Source: WGAL01 sp964570865
GTDB taxonomy: Bacteria > Bacteroidota > Ignavibacteria > Ignavibacteriales > Melioribacteraceae
Assembly (NCBI GenBank): GCA_964570865.1
Contig: CAZMZM010000005.1
Location: 1 to 64,000 of the forward strand
Length of the DNA stretch: 64,000 bases
Direction of reading: 5' to 3'
A program made the translations under genes and the position numbers. Below, piece after piece: positions 16,719-24,591 of the stretch (position 1 is its first letter; each line of letters opens with the position of its first letter). Under the pieces are notes generated by a model. That model was not told where the DNA came from. It did not search any database and saw nothing but the letters and a program-made list of their open reading frames with translations.

Positions 16719-17210
16719 TTATTTAATAATTAAAAACTTTTTTATTTTGGAAAATTTCTTCTTCCCGATTCCTTTAACTTTCAATAAATCTTTTACCGAT
16801 TTAAACCTTTTTAACTCGGATCTTTTTGCAATAATCCGTTCGGCGGTTTTAATACCTATGCCCGGCAGTTGAGTAAATTCCTTTGCCGAAGCTTTATTGA
16901 TATTAATGATTTTTCCCGTTTTCCGGGAATCATTTTTTATTTTTGATTTATTTTTACTAAAATCTAAAAGTTCTTGTTTAGAATCAACTTTTTTTTCTAT
17001 AAATGCTGCATCTTTTTTCTGTTTTAGCGAATCATAGCTGTAAAAGAGAGAATCTTGCTTAGAATAATCAAAGTTTTGATTATTTCTTTCGTGATAATAG
17101 TTCAAAGTTCTTAGAACCAAACCGACGACTAACGCCAAGCTCAAAAAAAGAACTACTTTTAATTCCTTTTCGGTAAAACCGATTTTATGTGCAATCTTCT
17201 TAAAGTTCAC
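16719..17210 (-). CDS. ComEA-like helix-hairpin-helix protein
   Basis: A 163-aa protein with a GTG start, one membrane segment near residues 18-34, a charged linker, and a C-terminal double helix-hairpin-helix DNA-binding domain. The hairpins are INKASAKEFTQLPGIGIKTA and LLKVKGIGKKKFSKIK. Domain order matches ComEA, the periplasmic DNA receptor for natural transformation. It begins 9 bp after the dnaJ stop, so it is probably transcribed with the heat-shock genes. ComM is encoded about 10 kb downstream. Confidence 0.8.
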   Translation of the reverse strand: MNFKKIAHKIGFTEKELKVVLFLSLALVVGLVLRTLNYYHERNNQNFDYSKQDSLFYSYDSLKQKKDAAFIEKKVDSKQELLDFSKNKSKIKNDSRKTGKIININKASAKEFTQLPGIGIKTAERIIAKRSELKRFKSVKDLLKVKGIGKKKFSKIKKFLIIK

Positions 17211-17219
17211 TTCAATCGA

Positions 17220-18347
17220 CTACATTGGAACCTTAATGTTGGGTTGATTTTGCAATTCTTTAAGCAGCTCTTTTTCTCTCGACGTAACTTTTTGAGGAAC
17301 GTAAATATTTATCCTTACCAACTGGTCTCCGGCGCCATGACGGTTCAGATGCTGAATGCCTTTATGACGCATTTTTAATAATTTACCGGGTTGTATTCCG
17401 GCTTCGATTTTAAGTTTTGCTTTTCCGGTTAATGTTGGTATTTGTACTTCGGTACCCAAAACCGCTTCGGGAAAACTAATCGTTAAGTCGTAAATTACGT
17501 CATCTCCGTTACGCGTAAAATACTCATGAGGCATTTCTTTGAAGATAACAATAATATCTCCCGACTGCCCGCCGTTTTTGCCGGCATTACCTTGTCCGCG
17601 TAATGTCATGTAATTACCGTCACTGACGCCTGCGGGAACTGTAACCTTAATTGTTTCCTCAACTTTCACTCGTCCTTCGCCGTTGCAAACATTACACGGA
17701 TCGGTAATTACTTTTCCCGTTCCGCCGCAATTACTGCACGGAGCAATATTTACAAACTGCCCAAACATTGAGCGTGAAACTTGGCGAACTTCGCCGGTAC
17801 CGTGGCATACGGAACACGTCTGAAACGCACTTGCATTCCTTGCTCCGGTCCCGCTGCAAGCCGAACAAGTTTTATATCTTTTTAATTTTATTTTTTTTGT
17901 TGTACCGTTTGCAATCTCTTCAAGTGTAAGTTTAAGCGTTACTTTTAAATCGGAGCCGGGCGTGCCGGACGAAGTTCTTCTTCCGCCCGAGGCCGAACCG
18001 CCGCCGAAAATATCATCGAAGATAGACCCTCCTCCGCCTCTGCCGCCGCCGAAAATATCAGAGAAATGACTAAAAATATCATTGATGTCGTTAAAACCAT
18101 GGAAATCCTGTCCGCCGCCGCCCGGAGCGTTAAAACCGAACCGGTCGTATCTCTGTCGTTTTTCGTCGTTACTTAAAACCTCGTAAGCTTCGGCAGCTTC
18201 CTTAAATTTATCTTCTGCTGCTTTATCTCCCGGATTTTTATCCGGATGATATTTCATTGCCAATTTTCTATATGCTTTTTTTATTTCATCTTTAGTCGCA
18301 TCTTTTGAAACACCAAGCACTTCATAATAATCACGTTTATTGCTCAT
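17220..18347 (-). CDS. dnaJ: Molecular chaperone DnaJ
   Basis: A 375-aa type I DnaJ that delivers substrates to DnaK and stimulates its ATPase. The J domain has the HPD motif in KYHPDKNPG; a Gly/Phe-rich linker (about 75-125) follows; the zinc-finger domain has four CxxCxGxG repeats (CSACSGTGA, CSVCHGTGE, CSNCGGTGK, CNVCNGEGR); the C-terminal substrate domain is complete. A TTG at 18353 would add two residues, but the ATG at 18347 gives the standard SxKRDYYEVLG start. It follows grpE across the assembly gap. dnaK is not in the window. Confidence 0.97.
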   Translation of the reverse strand: MSNKRDYYEVLGVSKDATKDEIKKAYRKLAMKYHPDKNPGDKAAEDKFKEAAEAYEVLSNDEKRQRYDRFGFNAPGGGGQDFHGFNDINDIFSHFSDIFGGGRGGGGSIFDDIFGGGSASGGRRTSSGTPGSDLKVTLKLTLEEIANGTTKKIKLKRYKTCSACSGTGARNASAFQTCSVCHGTGEVRQVSRSMFGQFVNIAPCSNCGGTGKVITDPCNVCNGEGRVKVEETIKVTVPAGVSDGNYMTLRGQGNAGKNGGQSGDIIVIFKEMPHEYFTRNGDDVIYDLTISFPEAVLGTEVQIPTLTGKAKLKIEAGIQPGKLLKMRHKGIQHLNRHGAGDQLVRINIYVPQKVTSREKELLKELQNQPNIKVPM

Positions 18348-18371
18348 ATTCAACTATCCTTCACTATTCTC

Positions 18372-18471
18372 NNNNNNNNNNNNNNNNNNNNNNNNNNNNN
18401 NNNNNNNNNNNNNNNNNNNNNNNNNNNNNNNNNNNNNNNNNNNNNNNNNNNNNNNNNNNNNNNNNNNNNNN
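18372..18471. other. Assembly gap (100 N)
   Basis: Exactly 100 consecutive Ns, the conventional placeholder for a gap of unknown length. It falls at the 3' end of grpE, just before dnaJ. Confidence 0.99.
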
Positions 18472-19074
18472 TTCTTTTTCCTGACTCACTATAACTTTTG
18501 TATGTTTTAATACTTTATCTTTATAAGTATAGCCGGGCTCAACTTCATGCAAAACGGTATTCGGCTCAACTTCGTCTGATTCCTGACGCATCAACGCTTC
18601 GTGAAAATTAAAATCAAACTCCTTTCCCACGGCATCAATTTTCTTAACACCTTCTTCTTCCAAGAGTTTTTTAAAATTTTCATAAACCATTTTCACGCCG
18701 TCGGAAAACGATTTTGAATCTCCTCCGTTTTCATCTGCGTGCGAAACGGAACGACCAAGATCATCAAACACCGCCAACACCTTTCTGATAAACGGCTCGG
18801 CAGCATACTTATAAATATTATTGATGTCGTTTTCGGTTCTTCTTTTATAATTTTCAAACTCGGCAACTTTTCTTTGAAGAAGATCGCTTAACCTCTTTTT
18901 ATCTTCTTCTAATTCTGAAATCTTTTTTTCCAAACTCTTAGTTTCTTGTTTTTCTCGGTTTTCCTCGTTTGAATTTTCTTTATTAATATCTTTTTTTTCT
19001 AATTTTTCTTTTTCGTCTTTTTTCATCTTTTCCTTTTTTTCATCATTCATTTTCTTGTTCTTATGCTTTCCCAT
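18472..19074 (-). CDS. grpE: Nucleotide exchange factor GrpE (3' end lost in assembly gap)
   Basis: 201 codons of GrpE are visible. The N-terminal part (about 1-75) is highly charged and likely coiled-coil. The conserved core contains FENYKRRTENDI, VLAVFDDLGRSV and FNFHEALMRQESDE, and the C-terminal beta domain runs through the conserved Y-K-D-K-V-L-K-H-T-K-V-I-V segment. Only the last few residues and the stop lie in the N stretch, since GrpE normally ends soon after this point. GrpE releases ADP from DnaK. Gene order hrcA-grpE-dnaJ is the classic heat-shock arrangement. Confidence 0.95.
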
Positions 19075-19092
19075 TTCTTAAAATCCCCTAAT

Positions 19093-20145
19093 TTAAGATT
19101 GAATCTTTTTCATTTCTTTTGATAACATTTCCGCAATATACTCAATTGCCGCTACAGTTTTTGAATATTCCATTCTTCTGGGCCCTATGATTCCAAGGGC
19201 TCCGGTAATCTCACCGATTTTATATTTTTTACTTACCAAACTGTAATCTTCAAATCTTTCATTCTGTGCTTCTTTTCCAATAGAGATTGTAAACATCTTT
19301 TGATCGCCAAACCTTTCGTCCATAAAATGTATTATCACATCTTTATTTTCGATTAACTCAATTACGCTTTCAAATTTATCGTGGTCGTAAAACTCCGGCT
19401 GATTCAATACATTTTTTGCGCCGGAAATATATGCTTTTTCGTCAATGTTTATATCCGAAAAAATTTTGTCGGACGAATCTAAAAACAACCTGATAATTGG
19501 TTCGAGTTCGCTCTTTGAAGTATCTCGCAAACGCGTTGCTGCCGATTTTTTTATTTCTGCAAATCTCAATCCGGATAAGCGTTCATTTAATACCCGCTGC
19601 ACGGAATCCAGCCTTTCATTATTCAGTTTCGTGTTTACTTCCAACGTAATTGTTCTGATTAATCCTGATTTTACACTGATTACAATCAGCATCCTAGTTG
19701 TTGAAAGTTTCACAAGTTGAATTTTTTTAAGTACCGCATCTCTAAATTTTGGATAAGTAACACAAGCCAACTGGTTTGTGATTAAGCTTAATACCGATGA
19801 GGCTTGTTTTAAAACTTCTTCCGGCGAATCGGTTTGAGCATCCAATTTTTTCTTAATCAGATTTTTTTCTGACCGCTTTAGCTTTGGCGTTGGCATCAAC
19901 GAATCCACATAATATCTGTACCCTTTGTCCGTCGGAACTCGCCCCGCCGAAGTATGAGGATGATCCAGAAAGCCCAGTTCTTCCAAGTCGGACATGATAT
20001 TTCGCACCGTAGCCGGCGAAAGACCAAGGTCGTATTTTTTCGAGATATTACGTGAACCCACCGGACTTGCCGTTAAAATATACTGGTGAATCACATATCT
20101 CAAGATTGATTTTTCTCTATCTGACAGTTCTGAACTTATCATCAC
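19093..20145 (-). CDS. hrcA: Heat-inducible transcriptional repressor HrcA
   Basis: A 350-aa HrcA. The N-terminal winged helix includes YILTASPVGSRNISKKYDLGLSPATVRN, followed by the conserved SDLEELGFLDHPHTSAGRVPTDKGYRYYV run (about residues 50-80). The C-terminal GAF-like effector domain ends with GPRRMEYSKTVAAIEYIAEML. It represses heat-shock operons by binding CIRCE. It is the first gene of the minus-strand run hrcA-grpE-dnaJ. No consensus CIRCE is visible in the 171-bp upstream region; only a poor match is seen at 20195-20212. Confidence 0.96.
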   Translation of the reverse strand: MMISSELSDREKSILRYVIHQYILTASPVGSRNISKKYDLGLSPATVRNIMSDLEELGFLDHPHTSAGRVPTDKGYRYYVDSLMPTPKLKRSEKNLIKKKLDAQTDSPEEVLKQASSVLSLITNQLACVTYPKFRDAVLKKIQLVKLSTTRMLIVISVKSGLIRTITLEVNTKLNNERLDSVQRVLNERLSGLRFAEIKKSAATRLRDTSKSELEPIIRLFLDSSDKIFSDINIDEKAYISGAKNVLNQPEFYDHDKFESVIELIENKDVIIHFMDERFGDQKMFTISIGKEAQNERFEDYSLVSKKYKIGEITGALGIIGPRRMEYSKTVAAIEYIAEMLSKEMKKIQS

Positions 20146-20316
20146 TCTTTTTTTTGTTTAAACATGTAAATTTATAAAAAAATAACTATTTTTTCACTCC
20201 GAATGAGATGCTTTAAAAGTTAATGCGGTTCTTTTTTTTACACTGTTTCGCATAACATGAAAGCGTGTCTTATACACTTTCATATTTTTTTTGTTTCTTA
20301 ACCTTGTGAGTTAAAA
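20146..20316. promoter_or_regulatory. Divergent promoter region between hrcA and purM
   Basis: 171 bp separate the divergently transcribed hrcA and purM genes, so both promoters must lie here. The region is AT-rich. A partial dyad CACTC-N5-GAGATGCT (20195-20212) faintly resembles the CIRCE half-sites but has the wrong spacing. A second imperfect dyad AAAGCGTGT-N5-ACACTTT lies at 20260-20280, close to purM. Neither is convincing alone. Confidence 0.4.
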
Positions 20317-21318
20317 ATGGAAAACAATAATTCCTATAAAAATGCCGGTGTTGATATTTCAGCCGGAGAAGAATTAATAAGCAGAATTAAATCAACCGCA
20401 AAAAAAACTTTTAACAAAAATGTTTTAACCGGTCTCGGACATTTTGGGGCATTTTACAAAGCCGAGTTCTCCGATTACAAAGAGCCCGTGTTAGTTTCAA
20501 GCGTTGATGGCGTCGGGACAAAATTAAAAATTGCAATTGCCGCCGACAAACACAACACTGTCGGACAAGACTTAGTCAACCATTGTGTAAACGATATTGC
20601 CGTTGGCGGCGCAATGCCCCTGTTTTTTATGGATTATTTGGCTTTCGGAAAACTAAGCGTTGATAAAGCAGAACAAATAATCTCCGGTTTTTCCAAAGCT
20701 TGTGTTGAAAACAACGTTGCACTAATCGGTGGAGAAACAGCCGAAATGCCCGGTTTGTATGACGAAAACGATTACGACATTTCAGGGACAATTGTGGGAG
20801 TTGTCGATAAATCTCAAATTTTAGATGCCGGTTCCGTTAAACATGGTGATGCTTTAATAGGATTTGAATCGAACGGACTTCACACAAACGGTTACTCACT
20901 TGCACGAAAAGTATTGTTTCCCAAATTTACATTAGATTATAAATCACCTGATTTAGAACTACCTCTTGCCGAAGAACTATTAAAAATTCATCGCTCTTAT
21001 TTGAAAGTTATTCGATTATTAATCAACAATAATTTGGTCAATGTATTTTCGCATATTACCGGCGGAGGGATAATCGGAAACACAAAAAGGGTTGTTCCCG
21101 AAAAATATCAAATTTCAGTTGATTGGAATTCTTGGGAAATTCCTCCGTTATTTCAATTAATTCAAGATAGCGGCAATATTTCCAATGAAGAAATGCGCAG
21201 AGTATTTAATCTCGGCGTGGGATTAGCAGCAATTGTATCGCCGGAAAATGTTGACGAAGTGCTTGCAATATCGAAAGAAAACTTTTATAATTGTTTTATA
21301 ATAGGTGAGATTATTTAA
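20317..21318 (+). CDS. purM: Phosphoribosylformylglycinamidine cyclo-ligase
   Basis: A 333-aa PurM (AIR synthetase), which closes the imidazole ring of AIR with ATP in purine synthesis. The start YKNAGVDISAGEELI, the ATP/FGAR site SVDGVGTKLKIA (about 62-73), NDIAVGGAMPLFFMDY and ETAEMPGLY motifs, and the HITGGGIIGN loop are all present. Length is normal. It is the first plus-strand gene and is followed after 24 bp by a sugar transferase; the two may be cotranscribed. Confidence 0.97.
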   Translation: MENNNSYKNAGVDISAGEELISRIKSTAKKTFNKNVLTGLGHFGAFYKAEFSDYKEPVLVSSVDGVGTKLKIAIAADKHNTVGQDLVNHCVNDIAVGGAMPLFFMDYLAFGKLSVDKAEQIISGFSKACVENNVALIGGETAEMPGLYDENDYDISGTIVGVVDKSQILDAGSVKHGDALIGFESNGLHTNGYSLARKVLFPKFTLDYKSPDLELPLAEELLKIHRSYLKVIRLLINNNLVNVFSHITGGGIIGNTKRVVPEKYQISVDWNSWEIPPLFQLIQDSGNISNEEMRRVFNLGVGLAAIVSPENVDEVLAISKENFYNCFIIGEII

Positions 21319-21342
21319 TAATTTTATTACGGGGTATTTTTT

Positions 21343-22194
21343 TTGAAACGATTATTCGACATATCGTTTTCAATTTTTTTTATTGCTGTCTCTTTACCGA
21401 TCCAAATTATCATTTTTCTGATTTTGCTGATCGACCTCAAAGAGTTTCCCCTGTTTATTCAAGAACGCGGGATAACGCTTGATAAATTCCGTTTTAAAAT
21501 GTTAAAATTCAAAACAATTCCTACTCTTCCAAGTTCAGTAACGGAGCGCAAAATTTTTCTAAAACCAAGACTGGCAAAGTATATTTCTCCATTCTCCAAG
21601 TTTTTAAGACTCTCCGGATTTGATGAAATACCTCAGCTTTACAATGTGCTTTGGGGAAATATGAGTCTCGTAGGACCACGCCCGTTAATGTTATCGGATA
21701 TTGAAATTCTCAAAAAGGAATCTCAACAAGAATATTATATCCGAAGTTCGTTCAACTCAAAACCCGGTTTAACGGGATTATGGCAGCTTTTCGGTAACAG
21801 ATTTGAAGGGGTTAGGAACATGATTGAATTGGAAAAACTTTATGAAATTAATAAATCCACTTTGTTTGACTTAAAACTTTTGGGATTTACTTTCGAAGCA
21901 ATTTTAAAAAGAAAAAATTCCGATGCAATATTTTCGAATGAAAACAAGAAATTTGAAGAGAAAACCAAATCAACGGAATTTATAACTAATACGACAATAA
22001 GAGTAAAAGTTTATAATGGAAAAAATCTTAAATTTTTAAATTTACTCAAGCACGAAAATGAATCATATTCAATTATTCTCCCGGACAGCTATTGGTCAAA
22101 TACAAGTTTAACCAACAGCAAAACAGCAAAACCGGAAAAACATGCAAAAATTTATGACATAAAGGATACTTCCGAAAAAAACAAATCTGCTTAA
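21343..22194 (+). CDS. Undecaprenyl-phosphate sugar (phospho)transferase
   Basis: A 283-aa WcaJ/PglC-like initiating sugar transferase. A membrane segment at about residues 7-30 precedes the catalytic domain with FIQERGITLDKFRFKMLKFKT, LSGFDEIPQLYNVLWGNMSLVGPRPL (the DE catalytic pair and PRP motif) and KPGLTGLWQ. Such enzymes attach the first sugar phosphate to the lipid carrier for surface glycan synthesis. The C-terminal 75 residues are a low-complexity extension not typical of the core family. The start is TTG with GGGG upstream. No other glycan genes are adjacent. Confidence 0.88.
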   Translation: MKRLFDISFSIFFIAVSLPIQIIIFLILLIDLKEFPLFIQERGITLDKFRFKMLKFKTIPTLPSSVTERKIFLKPRLAKYISPFSKFLRLSGFDEIPQLYNVLWGNMSLVGPRPLMLSDIEILKKESQQEYYIRSSFNSKPGLTGLWQLFGNRFEGVRNMIELEKLYEINKSTLFDLKLLGFTFEAILKRKNSDAIFSNENKKFEEKTKSTEFITNTTIRVKVYNGKNLKFLNLLKHENESYSIILPDSYWSNTSLTNSKTAKPEKHAKIYDIKDTSEKNKSA

Positions 22195-23267
22195 ATATTT
22201 TCTTTCAATCTTTCTGTTCTATCGGCAATTTTCAGCTTTTCTATAATTTCAAATAAATCACCATCCATAATATTGGTAAGATTATAAAGAGTTAATCCGA
22301 TACGGTGATCGGTAACGCGATTTTGCGGATAATTATAAGTCCTGATTTTTTCACTTCTATCGCCGCTTCGAACCATCGATTTTCTTTTTTCCGCTTGCTC
22401 TTGATTATGCTCCTGCAGCTTTAAGTCGTAAAGCCTTGCTTTTAGAACTTTCATTGCTTTCTGTCTGTTCTTAAGCTGAGAACGTTCATCCTGGCACTGA
22501 ACAACTATTCCTGTCGGCAAGTGTGTAATCCGAACGGCTGTTTCAACTTTATTAACATTTTGTCCGCCTGCACCTCCGCTTCGGTAAATGTCAATCTTTA
22601 AATCTTTCTGGTCAACTTCAACATGAACATCTTCAACTTCAGGCATAACGGCAACCGATGCTGCCGACGTATGAAGTCTTCCGCTTGCTTCAGTCGCCGG
22701 TACTCGTTGCACACGGTGCACTCCGCTTTCAAATTTCAGTTCGCCGTAAACCCCTTTTCCGTTTACCGAAAAAACAACTTCCTTCAGTCCGCCCATTCCG
22801 CCGGATTCATTGAGATCAATAATTTCATACTTCCACCCGACTCGTTCTGTAAACCTGGTGTACATTCTGAATAAATCCGCTGCAAAAAGTCCGGCTTCCT
22901 CTCCGCCCGTACCGGCACGTATTTCCACAATAACATTTCTATCATCATTCGGGTCTTTGGGAATCAGCAGTACTTTTATTTCTTCCTCAAGCTGCAGTTT
23001 TCTTTCTTCAAGTTCCTCGAGTTCGGCACGGGCTAATTCCTTAAAATCTTCATCTTCATCGGAACTCACTATTTCCTGATTATCGGAAATATCCTTTGTA
23101 ACTTGCTGATATTCATTGTAAGCGTTCACAATATCTTCGTAGTCGCTTCTTTTTTTGCTCAGTTCAATTAACTTCTTTTGGTCCGACATTAACTCGGGCG
23201 AAGATAACTGAACATTAATTTCGTCGTATTTCTCTTTTATCTCTTTTAACTTGTCAATAAAGTCCAT
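22191..23267 (-). CDS. prfA: Peptide chain release factor 1
   Basis: A 358-aa RF1 that recognises UAA and UAG. The codon-recognition tripeptide PAT is in RVPATEASGR, and the catalytic GGQ is in RSGGAGGQNVNKVE. The N-terminal coiled-coil domain is normal. An upstream in-frame ATG at 23312 would add 15 residues; the ATG at 23267 has GAGGAAA upstream and gives the standard RF1 start (MDFIDKLKEIK). It converges with the sugar transferase, with stop codons overlapping by 4 nt. Confidence 0.96.
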   Translation of the reverse strand: MDFIDKLKEIKEKYDEINVQLSSPELMSDQKKLIELSKKRSDYEDIVNAYNEYQQVTKDISDNQEIVSSDEDEDFKELARAELEELEERKLQLEEEIKVLLIPKDPNDDRNVIVEIRAGTGGEEAGLFAADLFRMYTRFTERVGWKYEIIDLNESGGMGGLKEVVFSVNGKGVYGELKFESGVHRVQRVPATEASGRLHTSAASVAVMPEVEDVHVEVDQKDLKIDIYRSGGAGGQNVNKVETAVRITHLPTGIVVQCQDERSQLKNRQKAMKVLKARLYDLKLQEHNQEQAEKRKSMVRSGDRSEKIRTYNYPQNRVTDHRIGLTLYNLTNIMDGDLFEIIEKLKIADRTERLKENI

Positions 23268-23352
23268 TTTTTCCTCAAATTTAGATTGTGAATATAATGA
23301 AATTTTATGCAAATTTAATTTTTGAAACTAACTTTGTTTATGAAGGGAAATT

Positions 23353-24591
23353 ATGAAACAATTTGATATTCCAAATTATTTTAAGAGTAATCTAATTTCA
23401 AAGATAAAAAGCTACCGTTCATTAGAAGATTCCCGAAAGAAGGATTTTTCCCCTACGATTCTCGATTTCGGTAAAATAAAATTTTACTTAGCGCGACATT
23501 TCGGGTTTTGTTACGGCGTTCAGAATGCTATTGAAATAGCTTATACGGCATTAAATGAAAACCCTGACAAGCGAATTTTTATGCTCAGCGAAATGATTCA
23601 CAATCCGGACGTAAATTCCGATTTACAGGAACAAGGAATTAATTTTATACAAGATTCACTTGGCAATCAGCTAATTCCCTGGTCGGAAATTAGTAAAAAC
23701 GACATTGTAATTATACCCGCATTTGGTACTCCTATTGAAACAGAAGAGAAGATTACTTCGCTCGGAGTTGATCCGCAGCGATATAACACGACTTGTCCGT
23801 TTGTCGAAAAAGTTTGGAATCGATCGGTGACTATCGGCAAAAAAAATTACACTGTTGTGATTCACGGTAAACATAATCACGAAGAAACAAGAGCAACTTT
23901 TTCTCACGCCAAACAATTCTCTCCGGCAATCATTATCCTAAATCTTGATGAAGCTCGTTTTCTCTCTAAAATTATTTTGAATGAAATTCCTGTTTCAGTT
24001 TTTTACAAAAAATTCGCGGGGAAATTTTCAGAAGGATTTAATCCTAATGTTCATCTTCAAAAAATCGGAGTAGTTAATCAAACGACTATGTTAGCGGAAG
24101 AAACTCAGGCAATAGCGGATTATCTAAAGGAAACGATGATAAAAAAATACGGAGAAGAAAATCTTAAGAAACACTTTGCCGATAATCGTGACACATTGTG
24201 TTACGCCACTAACGACAATCAAACCGCTACTAAACAACTTGCGGATGAAAATATTGATTTAGCCATTGTAGTTGGAGGTTACAACAGTTCAAACACTTCG
24301 CATCTCACAGAACTTCTTGAAGAAAAACAGAAGACTTTTTACATAAGGAACGTTAAAGAAATTATTGATAGAAATACAATTTTTCACTATTCGTTATCCG
24401 AAAAAAGGCGAATTAAATCTAAAATATTTTTACCGGAAAAAAATGAAATAAAAATCGCTCTAACTTCCGGAGCCTCTTGTCCCGATTCGGAAGTGGAAGC
24501 TGTTATCGAAAAAATTCTTTCGTTCTACAATCTGGAAGAAAAAATCAAAAACGCAAAGATAGTGAAACAAACTTACGGAGAGTTCGATTGA
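23353..24591 (+). CDS. ispH: 4-hydroxy-3-methylbut-2-enyl diphosphate reductase (long type)
   Basis: A 412-aa IspH, the last enzyme of the MEP isoprenoid pathway, making IPP and DMAPP with an Fe-S cluster. The three cluster cysteines are C53 (HFGFCYGV), C148 (NTTCPFVEKVWN) and C376 (SGASCPDSE). HGKHNHEETRAT and NQTTMLAEET carry the substrate histidines and threonines. The length and motif wording match the longer plant/cyanobacterial type rather than the roughly 310-aa E. coli type. It overlaps recQ by 4 nt. It is a likely client of the SUF system at the left of the window. Confidence 0.96.
   Translation: MKQFDIPNYFKSNLISKIKSYRSLEDSRKKDFSPTILDFGKIKFYLARHFGFCYGVQNAIEIAYTALNENPDKRIFMLSEMIHNPDVNSDLQEQGINFIQDSLGNQLIPWSEISKNDIVIIPAFGTPIETEEKITSLGVDPQRYNTTCPFVEKVWNRSVTIGKKNYTVVIHGKHNHEETRATFSHAKQFSPAIIILNLDEARFLSKIILNEIPVSVFYKKFAGKFSEGFNPNVHLQKIGVVNQTTMLAEETQAIADYLKETMIKKYGEENLKKHFADNRDTLCYATNDNQTATKQLADENIDLAIVVGGYNSSNTSHLTELLEEKQKTFYIRNVKEIIDRNTIFHYSLSEKRRIKSKIFLPEKNEIKIALTSGASCPDSEVEAVIEKILSFYNLEEKIKNAKIVKQTYGEFD

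Noticed and set aside
20195..20212. CIRCE element upstream of hrcA
   Set aside because: Spacing (5 rather than 9) and the GAGATGCT half-site do not match; kept only as a weak finding.
24477..24587. Longer recQ start within ispH
   Set aside because: The extra 37 residues overlap ispH and look unlike a protein N-terminus, while TTG 24588 gives a coupled start with a ribosome-binding site.
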